NCBI GenBank assembly: GCA_025057795.1
Contig: JANXEP010000040.1
Coordinates: 33,700-97,699 of the forward strand
Length of the DNA: 64,000 nucleotides
Origin: Candidatus Bathyarchaeota archaeon
GTDB lineage: Archaea > Thermoproteota > Bathyarchaeia > Bathyarchaeales > UBA233
Direction: 5' to 3'
The translations under genes were made by a program, and so were the position numbers. Numbering within the stretch: the first letter of the stretch is position 1; each line of letters begins with the position of its first letter. Positions 1 to 8,787 of this stretch are shown here, in pieces. The notes beneath the pieces are model-generated. The model searched no databases and was not told where the DNA came from. It saw only the letters and a list, made by a program, of their open reading frames with translations.

Positions 1-1307
1 ATAAACTTTGGCCTAAGCAAGTCTTCCCCGTCGGCTATACCGTTCTCCGTAACATAAATGGGCTTTCCATATTTGGCCATGGCCTTTAAGGCTTCAAGAA
101 GCCCCTCTGGAAAAATTTCCCAACCCGAGTCTGACGTGGGCTTGCCGTCGGCTGAACTGCTGTTGGGCTGGCATGCGAAGCCGTAGCCTTTCACCATCTC
201 CGGAACGGCTGGGATCCCGGCGAACAATTTGGCTAATAGGTTTCGCCTACCCTTAATCACGAATCGCGTGTAATAGTTTACGCCGAGCCATTCAAGGCGC
301 TGTTTAAGGTACTCCTTCACTTCGCCTTTCTCTCTGGCACCATTCAAGTTTTCGTCAAGCCAGCCATCCACCACAGCCCTTGGAAAAAACTGGTTATGCA
401 GGTTGTCCATTAAAAGGCCAGCATCAACATCGCGGCTTTCACCTTTATCTAAGGGCATGGTTGGAATCACGTTATGGATTAGGCCCACATGGGCTGGGCT
501 TGGGCTTTCCCCGTCCGCCTTTACGGTGTCAAAGGTTTTTATGGCGTCGTAGGCGCGGGCGTGTGCCAAAACCATGTTTTCAGCCGCCTTCCTCACAGCC
601 TTAAAACTGTTTACGCCCGGCGGAAAACCCGACTCTGGAATCATGTAGCCCGCCTCGCAAACTGCCATAGGCTCGTTTAAGGTTGCCCAAAAATCCACCA
701 TGTCGCCTAGACGCCAAGCCACGTAAGCCGCATACTTGGCGAACTCGACTACGGCTGGTTCCTCAAGCCACCCTTTAGGGCCTTCCCTAAGCTTTGTAGC
801 CCGAGCCTTCAAAGGGTCATGCAGCCACAACGGAAGCGTAAAATGGTTTAGGCAGACAAAAACCCTAAAGCCCTTCGCCCGTAAATCGGCTATAATAGCC
901 CTATAATGGGTTAAAGCCTCTTTATCCGCCAAACTTTCAAGCCCGTCAAGGGCTTTAGAATCCATTTCTATGTTGGATATTTTGCCGTCCGAAGCCCTTT
1001 TAACCTCAACTTCGACGGTTGCAGTGCTTTTTGGAAAGATTCTACTCCACTCGATTCCAATCCTATAAGCGTTTAAACCAAGCCTTAGAGCTGCCTCATG
1101 ATCTTCAGCATACAAGCGCCAATAATCCACGCCGTTTTCGGGAAAGTCGCCGCTGACCACGCCCCGCCTAATATTTTCAGCATCGTGCACCCAAACATAC
1201 CAGTCCGTATTAGCGTCAACATATCTTCCAGCCGGATCCCCCATTTCAAACTGGAAGCCGCTTTCGGAAACTCCCCAAAGGAACTTTTCAGGAAACGCCA
1301 AAAACAT
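1..1307 (-). CDS. Glycoside hydrolase family 1 beta-glycosidase (LacS-like), partial
   Basis: Hydrolyses terminal beta-linked sugars (beta-glucosidase/beta-galactosidase type), probably in the cytoplasm. The minus-strand frame is open from the ATG at 1307 to the window edge, giving 435 codons without a stop; the C-terminus lies outside. The N-terminus follows the archaeal LacS pattern, with a WGVSESGFQFE stretch, then NTDWYVWVHD and IEWSRIFP. The acid/base Glu is in TLNEP (residue 212, codon 672-674) and the nucleophile Glu in YVTENG (residue 421, codon 45-47), so both catalytic residues are present. A TATA-like ATATAAAG on the minus strand lies about 30 nt upstream of the start. The gene starts just after the SRP RNA on the same strand. 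Substrate is not predictable from sequence alone. Confidence 0.93.
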   Translation of the reverse strand, partial: MFLAFPEKFLWGVSESGFQFEMGDPAGRYVDANTDWYVWVHDAENIRRGVVSGDFPENGVDYWRLYAEDHEAALRLGLNAYRIGIEWSRIFPKSTATVEVEVKRASDGKISNIEMDSKALDGLESLADKEALTHYRAIIADLRAKGFRVFVCLNHFTLPLWLHDPLKARATKLREGPKGWLEEPAVVEFAKYAAYVAWRLGDMVDFWATLNEPMAVCEAGYMIPESGFPPGVNSFKAVRKAAENMVLAHARAYDAIKTFDTVKADGESPSPAHVGLIHNVIPTMPLDKGESRDVDAGLLMDNLHNQFFPRAVVDGWLDENLNGAREKGEVKEYLKQRLEWLGVNYYTRFVIKGRRNLLAKLFAGIPAVPEMVKGYGFACQPNSSSADGKPTSDSGWEIFPEGLLEALKAMAKYGKPIYVTENGIADGEDLLRPKF

Positions 1308-1353
1308 CCCGCCGCCACTAACCACTAACAGCTTTATATGATAAAAATTTTAA

Positions 1354-1364
1354 GGCGCTACGCC
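1354..1364 (-). terminator. Possible terminator hairpin after SRP RNA
   Basis: On the minus strand a short GGCG-TAG-CGCC hairpin lies just past the RNA 3' end and is followed by an interrupted T-rich tract (TTAAAATTTTTA). Archaeal termination relies mainly on the T tract, so this is a weak call. Confidence 0.3.
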
Positions 1365-1370
1365 ATAAGC

Positions 1371-1689
1371 GGCGGTGGGCCACTGAGGTTCGACGCCCAG
1401 AATCCGCCCTCCCCTCAAACCCTACACTCGTACCCGCACCCCCTTGAGCGCTGAACGTCCAAGCTTAGGTTGCTCCCTCCCGGGCCTAGCCGGGTTCGCC
1501 TGGCAAACGCCGTGGCAAGCCTCCCTACGGAAGCCGCCCGGCGACCGCCAGCCCCAAGGGACGAGTAGTCACAGCTTCGGAAGTGAGGGGTTTAAGCGGC
1601 CACAGGCGCCTCAGCCTCAGCTTTCGGCCCGTCGTATAGAGGGTTTACGGTTCAGGGGACCCCTAGCCCCCCGCCTAAGACCCACCGCC
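1371..1689 (-). ncRNA. ffs: Archaeal signal recognition particle RNA (7S RNA)
   Basis: RNA scaffold of the signal recognition particle, which targets membrane and secreted proteins. The minus strand of this GC-rich, gene-free stretch contains a helix-8 signature, GGCCCGGGAGGGAGCAACC, around 1471-1490, matching the SRP54-binding tetraloop and asymmetric-loop consensus. The proposed ends pair: GGCGGTGGGTC at the 5' end (about 1689-1679) with GGCCCACCGCC at the 3' end (about 1381-1371). The ~319 nt length is usual for archaea, and a TATA box sits at the expected distance upstream. ORFs drawn across this stretch are artefacts. Exact ends are inferred from terminal pairing. Confidence 0.9.
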
Positions 1690-1713
1690 AAACATTCAAA
1701 AGCGAACAAAACC

Positions 1714-1722
1714 CTATAAAAG
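1714..1722 (-). promoter_or_regulatory. TATA box of the SRP RNA gene
   Basis: CTTTTATAG on the minus strand, centred about 28 nt before the proposed 5' end of the SRP RNA. This is the usual archaeal TBP-site distance. No clear BRE is visible beyond the purine-rich flank. Confidence 0.65.
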
Positions 1723-1805
1723 TTATGTCCAATGTTTACGGCCATCGGCTTTACTGCAATGCCAATTTAGCTGGCTGTGGTTCATGACAGATTTGCGTTT
1801 AAATT

Positions 1806-2126
1806 TTATCTGAGAGCGTTTTCAAGCCATTCTATGTATGGTTTGAAGCCTTCCACGATTGGGGCGGCTATGATTTCTGGAACCTGGTAGCTGTGGAGGG
1901 CTTTCACCCTTTCAGAAAGTTTTCCAAACAAGTCTTTCCGGGTTTTCATAAGGATTATGTGTTCTTGGGCGGTATCTATTTTGCCATGCCACCAGAAAAG
2001 CGAGCTTATTGGGCCGATTATGTTGGCGCATGCAATAAGTTTCATTTCCAGCAGGTGCCTAGCAATTTTTTCAGCTTCTTCCTTGCTTGAGGTTGTGACC
2101 AGCACCACTATCGGAGTTTGTTCCAT
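1806..2126 (-). CDS. cutA: CutA-type divalent-cation tolerance protein
   Basis: Small trimeric CutA1-family protein associated with copper/divalent-metal tolerance; its molecular role is poorly defined even in bacteria. The sequence has the family order IVVLVTTSSKEEAEKIAR, then ACANIIGPISSLFWW, then IILMKTR and YQVPEIIA. I chose the ATG at 2126 because it begins the family core directly and has GAAGGG six bases upstream; an in-frame ATG at 2162 would add 12 residues unlike the family. About 107 aa is normal length. It is divergent from the phosphofructokinase gene to the right, with about 95 bp between them. Confidence 0.88.
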   Translation of the reverse strand: MEQTPIVVLVTTSSKEEAEKIARHLLEMKLIACANIIGPISSLFWWHGKIDTAQEHIILMKTRKDLFGKLSERVKALHSYQVPEIIAAPIVEGFKPYIEWLENALR

Positions 2127-2219
2127 CGCAAACCCTTCAAGTAAAGGTTGAGGAAAAGCCATTTATTTTAACTTAGAGTAGAGGTTTTAAGGTTTTGCTG
2201 AAAAATGGGGTGACAATGT

Positions 2220-3182
2220 TTGAAAACCATCGGCGTGGTTACAAGCGGCGGCGATGCGCCCGGAATGAATGCTGCCATTAGGGCAGTTGTGCGAACAGCC
2301 TACGCTAGAGGCTTTCAAGTTTTGGGTTTTGAAAGGGGATGGGAAGGCTTAATAAAGAATAGGTTTAGGCGTCTGGATCCCCGTTCCGTGGGCGGCATAA
2401 TTCAGTCCGGCGGCACAATTCTTTTAACCTCTCGGTGTCCCGAATTTAAGACGCTTGAAGGCCTCAGAAAAGCCGCTGAGAATTTGGCCGCCGACAAGGT
2501 GGACGGGCTTGTGGTTATCGGCGGAGAAGGCTCTTTTAGGGGCGCCTTGGAGCTTAGCCGCGAGACAGACACGTTGATGGTTGGGGTTCCAGCCACAATA
2601 GACAACGACGTTTATGGCACAGACGAAACAATAGGGTTTGACACGGCTGTGAACACGGCTGTTGCGGAGATCGACAAAATCCGCGACACGGCTATTTCCC
2701 ATGAAAGGGTTTTCGTTGTGGAGGTAATGGGCCGTAAAAGGGGGTTTTTGGCTTTGGCTGTGGGCTTAACTGTTGGGGCTGAGGTAATTTTGGTGCCCGA
2801 AGCCCCCGTGGACAAGCAGGAAGTTTTCAAAATCGTCAAGGAGAACGCTGCAAAGGGGAAGAAGTCTGGCATAATTGTGGCTGCAGAGGGGATAGGGGAC
2901 ACGCGTAGACTTGCAGAAGAAATCGAGGCAAACACGGGTGCAGAAGTTAGACTAAGCATAGTAGGCTACGCCCAGAGGGGTGGAAGCCCAACAGCCCGAA
3001 GCCGCCTTTTAGCAAGCCTATTCGCAAGCGAGGCGGTAAAATTAATTACACAAAGTGTTGGAAACAGAGTGGTTGGACTGCAGAAAGGCGAAATCACAAA
3101 CATAAGTCTAGAAGAATCATGCAGGAACGAGAAGCCTCTAAACTTGGAACTGCTTGAGCTAGCAAAGGTTCTGGCAACCTAA
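2220..3182 (+). CDS. pfkA: 6-phosphofructokinase, ATP-type signature
   Basis: Phosphorylates fructose 6-phosphate to fructose 1,6-bisphosphate. PfkA family, 320 aa, close to the bacterial length. It opens with GVVTSGGDAPGMNAAIRAVV. The phosphoryl-donor site reads GGEGS at residues 101-105, with Gly at 104 (E. coli numbering), and PATIDND follows with Ala instead of Lys at the second diagnostic position. Known structure-function work links Gly104 and a small residue at 124 to ATP use. The start is TTG, with GGGGTGA a few bases upstream. It is convergent with a PPi-type paralogue, leaving 15 bp between the stops. Donor use is inferred from these residues only. Confidence 0.9.
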   Translation: MKTIGVVTSGGDAPGMNAAIRAVVRTAYARGFQVLGFERGWEGLIKNRFRRLDPRSVGGIIQSGGTILLTSRCPEFKTLEGLRKAAENLAADKVDGLVVIGGEGSFRGALELSRETDTLMVGVPATIDNDVYGTDETIGFDTAVNTAVAEIDKIRDTAISHERVFVVEVMGRKRGFLALAVGLTVGAEVILVPEAPVDKQEVFKIVKENAAKGKKSGIIVAAEGIGDTRRLAEEIEANTGAEVRLSIVGYAQRGGSPTARSRLLASLFASEAVKLITQSVGNRVVGLQKGEITNISLEESCRNEKPLNLELLELAKVLAT

Positions 3183-3197
3183 ACCTTAAAGGCATGT

Positions 3198-4226
3198 TTA
3201 GCCGAAAAACACGCTGGCTATCTCGTAAAGCTCCAGGTCCACAGTTTTCCTCCTGCCCACCACATCTTTAAGCGGCACTGGAACTATTCTGTTTCCATGA
3301 AGCGCTACCATATAACCGAACCTTCCTTGGTGGACGAGGTCTATGGCCGCTATGCCGAATCTCGTGGCGAGTATGCGGTCGAAAGCCGTGGGCGAGCCTC
3401 CCCGCTGCAGGTGCCCCAAAACAACAACGCGGGTTTCTATGCCTGTGCGCTGCTCAATCTCCTTAGCCAAATAATAGCCCACGCCGCCTAGGCTTATGTG
3501 TCCGAACTCGTCTATGCGTTCGCTATAGACTATTTCTTTGCCGCCTTTTGGTTTGGCGCCCTCCGCCACCACAATAAGGCTGAAGTTTCTTCCACGCTTT
3601 TGTCTCCGCCTGATATATTCGCAGACCTCTTCGATGTCAAAGGGCTTTTCTGGGATTAGTATGACGTCTGCGCCTCCCGCTAAACCGGCTTCTAGGGCGA
3701 TGTGTCCCGTATAGCGTCCCATAACCTCTAGGACTATAACCCTGTTGTGGGCTTCTGCTGTGGAGTGCAGCTTGTCAAGGGCTTCCGTAGCTATTGCTAC
3801 GGCTGTGTTAAAGCCGAAAGTGTAGTCTGTGCCAAGCAAGTCGTTGTCTATGGTTTTTGGGACGCCCACGCATTTAAGCCCATACTCCGCCATTTTTAGG
3901 GCTACGCTTAGGGTGTCATCACCGCCTATGACTATAACAGCCTCCAAACCAGCTTTGGAGGCGTTTTCCATTATCTGTTCAGGTCCCTTCTCCCGCTTGA
4001 AAGGGTTAGTCCTAGAGGTGCCTAGAATGGAGCCGCCGCGAGGCAAAATCCCCGTGATAGTTTCAAAATCTAAGGGTGTGAAATTTGCCTCTAATAGGCC
4101 GCGCCACCCGTCCCTTATGCCCACAATCTCGTCGCCGTAGGATTGAATCCCCCTTCTCACCACAGCCCTTATAACCGCATTAATTCCCGGAGCGTCGCCG
4201 CCTCCGCTTAAAACACCAACCTTCAT
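3198..4226 (-). CDS. 6-phosphofructokinase, PPi-type signature
   Basis: Second PfkA-family enzyme, 342 aa. Here the donor site reads GGDDT (Asp104) and PKTIDND (Lys124), the Asp/Lys pair known from pyrophosphate-dependent phosphofructokinases, which work reversibly in glycolysis and gluconeogenesis. The N-terminus is VGVLSGGGDAPGINAVIRAV and the catalytic TIDND is intact. A strong GGAGGTGG lies just upstream of the ATG. The class II aldolase gene ends 17 bp upstream on the same strand, so the two probably form an aldolase-PFK operon. The family also contains ATP users with mixed signatures, so donor use needs an assay. Confidence 0.9.
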   Translation of the reverse strand: MKVGVLSGGGDAPGINAVIRAVVRRGIQSYGDEIVGIRDGWRGLLEANFTPLDFETITGILPRGGSILGTSRTNPFKREKGPEQIMENASKAGLEAVIVIGGDDTLSVALKMAEYGLKCVGVPKTIDNDLLGTDYTFGFNTAVAIATEALDKLHSTAEAHNRVIVLEVMGRYTGHIALEAGLAGGADVILIPEKPFDIEEVCEYIRRRQKRGRNFSLIVVAEGAKPKGGKEIVYSERIDEFGHISLGGVGYYLAKEIEQRTGIETRVVVLGHLQRGGSPTAFDRILATRFGIAAIDLVHQGRFGYMVALHGNRIVPVPLKDVVGRRKTVDLELYEIASVFFG

Positions 4227-4243
4227 TAGGCCACCTCCATGCT

Positions 4244-5161
4244 TTAGGCTTTTCCAGAACTGCCCAAAAGGCGCATCTTGCTCTTTACAACCTCTTTCAT
4301 GGCTTCCTTTGCTGGACCTAAAATTTTTCGCGGATCAAACTCTTTAGGCGATTTCGCCAAGACTTCACGAACCGTAGCCGTGAAAGCAAGCCGAAGGTCT
4401 GTGTCTATATTTATCTTGGTTATTCCAAGGGAAATAGCCCTCTTAATATGTTCTTCAGGTATGCCCTTTGCTCCAGCCAGCTCCGCGCCATACTTGACGG
4501 CTTTTTCTATGATCCATGCGGGCACGCTTGAGGCGCCATGCAGCACCAGCGGCACATCAACCCTCTCGCGGATAAGCCTAAGCCTCTCAAAGTCCAGTTG
4601 GGGCTCACCCTTAAACTTGTAAGCCCCGTGGGAAGTGCCTATGGAAACGGCAAGCGCGTCCACGCCCGTCTGCTTAACAAACTTCTCGGCGGCATACGGA
4701 TCCGTCAAAACGGCTTCCCGCTCTTCAACGGTTTTTTCCTCAACACCTGCAATTTTTCCAAGCTCGGCTTCAACGGAAACCCCCATGGGATGAGCTAAAT
4801 CCACCACGCGCTTGGTTATAGCAACGTTGTCCTCAAATTTCAGGTGAGAGCCGTCAATCATGACCGAGGTGAACCCCGCCTCCAAACATTTAGAAACGGT
4901 TTCCACATCCTCCCCGTGGTCTAGGTGAAGGGACATCGGCACCGGCGAAGACTCAGCTGCAGCCCTAACCATCCCAGCCAAATATTTTAGCCCAGCATAT
5001 TTTATGGCGCTCGGCGTAACTGCCACTATTACCGGGGATTTCTCCTCAACCGCAGCCTCCACAACAGCCAATAGGCTTTCTAGATTTTGAACGTTGAAGG
5101 CACCTACCGCGTAAGCCCCCAGTTTCGCAGCTAACAACAAATCCTTATTCGTGACAAGCAT
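4244..5161 (-). CDS. Class II fructose-bisphosphate aldolase family protein
   Basis: Reversible cleavage of fructose 1,6-bisphosphate (or a related ketose bisphosphate) to triose phosphates, using a divalent metal. Motifs in order: VGAFNVQNLE near the start, metal-binding LDHGED, VEAELGKI, SIGTSHGAYK and LHGASS, supplying the His/Glu metal ligands, and INIDTDLR near the end. I prefer the ATG at 5161 over the in-frame one at 5200, because a TATA-like AATTTATAGT at about 5203-5212 places the transcript start near 5180 and because MLVTNKDLL matches the family N-terminus. It lies directly upstream of the PPi-type PFK. Tagatose-bisphosphate aldolases share these motifs, so exact substrate is open. 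Confidence 0.88.
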   Translation of the reverse strand: MLVTNKDLLLAAKLGAYAVGAFNVQNLESLLAVVEAAVEEKSPVIVAVTPSAIKYAGLKYLAGMVRAAAESSPVPMSLHLDHGEDVETVSKCLEAGFTSVMIDGSHLKFEDNVAITKRVVDLAHPMGVSVEAELGKIAGVEEKTVEEREAVLTDPYAAEKFVKQTGVDALAVSIGTSHGAYKFKGEPQLDFERLRLIRERVDVPLVLHGASSVPAWIIEKAVKYGAELAGAKGIPEEHIKRAISLGITKINIDTDLRLAFTATVREVLAKSPKEFDPRKILGPAKEAMKEVVKSKMRLLGSSGKA

Positions 5162-5367
5162 GGCGTTTTCACTGCTCTCAAATAGTAACTGATAATCCAA
5201 ACTATAAATTATTTGTATCAGCCAACACGATTCAGCCTACATATCTGAAATAAATACTCACCTTCTAACTGTTTGAAACCTCAAGGCTCTCTGACAATTT
5301 ATAAGCTCGGTCGTTTTGACAAATTGCACGCGTCTATTAAAGAAAAAGGGGTGAATAGGGATAACCT

Positions 5368-5658
5368 CTATTTCTTCTTTAACATTGATATGAACTCGTC
5401 TATGGGTATGGCCGGCAGGCTCATAATCTGCACGGTTCCGCGAGACCCAAGCTCCACCGAGACGCGGACCACCGCCTCGTTGTTTGGGGCTTCAACAACG
5501 TTAACAAAGTCGTAGGGTCCAAGCACCGCATATTGATAGAGAACCTTCACGCCGAAGGCCTCAATCTCCCTATTTACCTCCTTTATTCTTTGAGGCCTCT
5601 CCTTGATGGTTTTCCTCCCCTCGGCTGTAAGGGTTGAGAGGAGAACATAGATTGGCAT
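5368..5658 (-). CDS. GYD domain protein
   Basis: A 96-aa protein of the GYD family, named for a conserved Gly-Tyr-Asp; here GPYDF. Members are small ferredoxin-like-fold proteins of unknown function, common in bacteria and archaea. The sequence starts MPIYVLLSTLT and ends with a short lysine tail. GGGGG five bases before the ATG at 5658 supports this start over an in-frame TTG four codons earlier. It stands alone between the aldolase gene and a divergent solute-binding protein gene. Confidence 0.8.
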   Translation of the reverse strand: MPIYVLLSTLTAEGRKTIKERPQRIKEVNREIEAFGVKVLYQYAVLGPYDFVNVVEAPNNEAVVRVSVELGSRGTVQIMSLPAIPIDEFISMLKKK

Positions 5659-5791
5659 GTTTACCCCCAAATTATAAATGGGCGTTTAACCATTTAGCTT
5701 TTCGCATTTTCCGCCTAGCCCGCCGTCGGAACCCTAATCGCTAGTTTTAAATATGGAAATTAGCCTACATTGTCCACGAGGGATTAAATCC

Positions 5792-7741
5792 ATGAAATTC
5801 AGAAATCCCGTAAAATATTCTTTAACGCTTTTCCTTGTGCTTGCAATGGTCGCAGCGTCGATAGCTCCTTGTGCACGCGCGGAAGAGAACATACTCAGAG
5901 TTGCAATGGACTGCATAGTAAGCACATTTAACCCCCTACAGTCATACCGTGATATTTGTCAATCTGTATGGTATGGGGGCTTGCTATACGAGCCCTTGAT
6001 GCTGAAGTTGTGGAATGGTAGTTTGGTGCCTTGGTTGGCTGAGCGTTGGGAAATCCTTGATGACGGCAAAAGATATGTGTTTCACATAGACAAAAGAGCC
6101 CGATGGAGCGACGGCACCCCAGTCACAGCCCGCGACGTAGAACTCTTCTGGAACCTAACCATGACATACACTTTCCCAGCTATATTATCGGGGGTTCTCG
6201 AGACGGTTAGGGCTGTGGACAACTACACTGTTGAGTTCATCACTACACAGCCATGGGAAAGATGGTGGGCAAATTTCGGCAGCAGCATCGCGCTGCCAGC
6301 TCACATATGGGGCAAACTTAAGGACCCGTTGAGCTACGAGTTTATCGACGACCCGAGCAAGCATGTCACGACAGGCCCGTTCCTATACGACTCATACAAG
6401 CCTGGCGAATGGTGGTACTTCAGAAAAAGACCGGACTACTGGAAGACAGAACACATGCCCAAAATAGACGGCATAATGTTCAGATTCGTTAGCGATTTTT
6501 CATTGTATCCACTTCTTCTCGAAAAAGGAGAAGTTGACATAGCTTTGCCAATACCGTTTTATTTACTAGGACAAGTTTTGGGAAAACCCAACATAGCTGT
6601 CTGGAAACCCGAATATCCAAGAGCCCAGGAAATTTTATTCATTAATACTAGGCTTTATCCGTTGAACATGAAAGAAGTGAGGCAAGCCATTGACTTAGCT
6701 ATAGACAAAGTTGCTATCGCGAATTTCTATTTTATGGGCTATGGTTTACCAGCCAATAAAACCTTGGTTAACTTGGCGGAATTCCCCGAATATTATGTTC
6801 CGGAGGCTGTTTGGCAGGGCTGGGGCAAAACCCACGAGGAATGCGTTGCTGAAGCCAACCGCATGTTAGACGCTTTAGGCTTTAGGCGGGGTCCTGACGG
6901 GGTAAGGGTGACACCAAACGGTACACGACTAAGCTTTAAATACATTGTTGAAATGGCTCCCTTAACGCTTGTAAGACTTAGGACGTCGGAGGCGGTTACG
7001 GGATACCTAAAGGAAATAGGAATAGAAATAAGCCAATATCTCCCTTTGCCCATTCCCGAGACCTTCGCAGCTGTATTCTTTGCCCCAGATGAAGCCAAAG
7101 ATTGGGGTTTCGCTGAATGGACGGATGGCGAACCCGCAGACCCATGGTATGATGTTACGTGGTTCCTGAAGCCCATAAGGGGGATAAATTATCTGGCGGC
7201 TACTGGTTGGCACATCACTGAACCTGAAGTCGCTGACCAATACAGTGAACTATGCCGAAAAACTTTACTAACGCTAAACGAGAGCGAGAGAATAGAAATC
7301 GTTAAGCAAATAATTAGGATACACGCAGAACATCTGCCATTAATTAACATTGTGTTCTATCCTCTTTGGATGTGGGCTTATAGAACAGACAAACTGACCA
7401 ACTGGAACCCTGATCATGCAGCAATATGGGGTGGAGGAGGGTACCGTGTGCCTTGGAGACCGTTAGCGGTGTGGGAGCTTACGCCTGTTGGTTGGGTGCC
7501 GCCCGCAACGCCTACTCCTACGCCGACTCCGATAGGCCCAACTCCAACGCCTACGCCTACTCCCGTTAGACCCACTCCGACACCTACGCCTGTAGCTACA
7601 CCCGCGCCTACACCGACGCCTACAGCTGCGCCGGCAGGTTTACCAACAGAACAAATAATCCTAATAGCCGTCGTAATAATCATAATAATTGCGGCAATAG
7701 CCTACATCGCGGCCAAAGCTAGAAGGAAACAAAAGGGATAA
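5792..7741 (+). CDS. Extracellular solute-binding protein, family 5 (oligopeptide type), membrane-anchored
   Basis: Captures peptides or similar solutes outside the cell for an ABC importer. About 649 aa. A signal peptide (MKFRNPVKYSLTLFLVLAMV, then ASIAPCARA) is followed by the family-5 pattern ARWSDGTPVTARDVELFWN and TTGPFLYDSYKPGEWW. The C-terminus has a Pro-Thr repeat linker of about 45 residues (about 7499-7640) and a final transmembrane helix ending in Lys/Arg, typical of archaeal binding proteins tethered to the membrane. I chose the ATG at 5792, preceded by GAGGG, over an upstream in-frame ATG at 5753. No permease or ATPase genes lie nearby, so its partners must be elsewhere. Confidence 0.9.
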   Translation: MKFRNPVKYSLTLFLVLAMVAASIAPCARAEENILRVAMDCIVSTFNPLQSYRDICQSVWYGGLLYEPLMLKLWNGSLVPWLAERWEILDDGKRYVFHIDKRARWSDGTPVTARDVELFWNLTMTYTFPAILSGVLETVRAVDNYTVEFITTQPWERWWANFGSSIALPAHIWGKLKDPLSYEFIDDPSKHVTTGPFLYDSYKPGEWWYFRKRPDYWKTEHMPKIDGIMFRFVSDFSLYPLLLEKGEVDIALPIPFYLLGQVLGKPNIAVWKPEYPRAQEILFINTRLYPLNMKEVRQAIDLAIDKVAIANFYFMGYGLPANKTLVNLAEFPEYYVPEAVWQGWGKTHEECVAEANRMLDALGFRRGPDGVRVTPNGTRLSFKYIVEMAPLTLVRLRTSEAVTGYLKEIGIEISQYLPLPIPETFAAVFFAPDEAKDWGFAEWTDGEPADPWYDVTWFLKPIRGINYLAATGWHITEPEVADQYSELCRKTLLTLNESERIEIVKQIIRIHAEHLPLINIVFYPLWMWAYRTDKLTNWNPDHAAIWGGGGYRVPWRPLAVWELTPVGWVPPATPTPTPTPIGPTPTPTPTPVRPTPTPTPVATPAPTPTPTAAPAGLPTEQIILIAVVIIIIIAAIAYIAAKARRKQKG

Positions 7742-7924
7742 AACGCCCACCACCTTTTACTTTTTCTTTATTTGGCAACCACAACTTGTTCGCGTTGGCT
7801 TTAAATAAGCCTGCAGTGGGCAGCCACTTTTCCAGAGGGAAGAAATAGATTACAAATATGGTTTTTGAATTCATAAGGGTTATAATGTTTTGAAAAAGCA
7901 TTTTTGTTTCGGGGGCGGGTTGCG

Positions 7925-8143
7925 TTGGATAGAGAAATTCTTCAAGCTTGCAAGGAGTTAATTGATGATGCAAAAATGGGCTGCGCCGACCTTGTTTTTA
8001 AGGAAATATGCCTAGAAATCTTGTCAAAGGCACGGCTTGTTTTGCCGGAAAAACAGTTTAGAAGCCTCGTTGCTTATGCCAGTAAAAGGATGAGGGAAAA
8101 ATTTTCTTTAGAACTAGGGCAAGAGCTGGTGGCTTCAAAGTAA
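7925..8143 (+). CDS. Small hypothetical protein
   Basis: I do not recognise a family. About 72 aa, predicted helical and highly charged, with two internal cysteines (LQACKELI and MGCADL) and a third in KEICLEIL. The TTG at 7925 is preceded by GGGGGCGGG, which supports it over an upstream TTG at 7904. It stands alone, between the solute-binding protein gene and the convergent adenosine-specific kinase gene. Confidence 0.55.
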   Translation: MDREILQACKELIDDAKMGCADLVFKEICLEILSKARLVLPEKQFRSLVAYASKRMREKFSLELGQELVASK

Positions 8144-8239
8144 CGCGGAAAACCGCCCCACTCCTTCCTCGGCGAGAATTTTTCAGCTAAAAGGTTTCCA
8201 ACGCAATTCCGCCCCGCATGAATTTTTCTCTTAAACTGT

Positions 8240-8728
8240 TCAGCCAAGCTTGTAACCTATTTTCCTCAGAAACTCTTTCCGAGCTTTTATATCCCCTTCC
8301 GTTTCTACACCCCTACTTTTAAAGCCGTCGATGACTCCTAAAATTCCCCTGCCCTGCTCTGATTCAGCAATTATTACTTCTAGAGGGTTCGCTGTAGCTG
8401 CATGGATGGTGCAGACTTCTGGAACATTTCTGATTTTGTCCAAAACGTTTATGGGATAAGCGTTTTTAATGAAGATTATGAAGCTGTGGCCGCAGGCAAG
8501 TTCGAAAGCCGTCCTTGCAGCCTTTTGCCTAAGCTCCTCGTCGTTTCCCTCATGCCGCACCAAGCATGGCCCTGAACCCTCGCAGAAGCCTATCCCAAAC
8601 TTTATGTTCGGCACAGAATTAACCAAGGCCTCGTAAAGGTCTTCAACAGTTTTTATGAAGTGCGCTGTACCCAAAATAACGTTGCACTCTTTCGGCACTT
8701 CAATTTTAACGGTTTTAAGCTCCAGCAT
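8240..8728 (-). CDS. Adenosine-specific kinase family protein (DUF355)
   Basis: Belongs to the small archaeal/thermophile family annotated as adenosine-specific kinase (PF04008), 162 aa, full length. Characteristic stretches are GTAHFIKTVEDLYEAL, then KFGIGFCEGSGPCLVRHEG, then CTIHAATANPLEVI and GRGILGVIDG. Known members were named from structural and biochemical hints of nucleoside binding; the physiological role is uncertain. GAGGG lies nine bases before the ATG. Likely a single-gene unit. Confidence 0.82.
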   Translation of the reverse strand: MLELKTVKIEVPKECNVILGTAHFIKTVEDLYEALVNSVPNIKFGIGFCEGSGPCLVRHEGNDEELRQKAARTAFELACGHSFIIFIKNAYPINVLDKIRNVPEVCTIHAATANPLEVIIAESEQGRGILGVIDGFKSRGVETEGDIKARKEFLRKIGYKLG

Positions 8729-8787
8729 GTTTTGCCCTCTTTTGATTTTTAAGGCTGACTTTCTTTTAAACTTAACACTTGGCTGTC

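Noticed and set aside
1444..1719. A 91-codon open frame on the plus strand
   Set aside because: It lies antisense to the SRP RNA, is rich in Pro/Arg/Ser as expected from GC-rich structured RNA, and has no ribosome site or recognisable domain.
7499..7640. Short tandem repeats as a CRISPR-like array
   Set aside because: The repeats are coding (Pro-Thr linker), very short and without unique spacers. I saw no CRISPR array anywhere in the window.
7414..7683. Minus-strand open frame with a long Val-Gly repeat
   Set aside because: It is the reverse complement of the Pro-Thr linker of the solute-binding protein; the repeat gives an open frame by chance.
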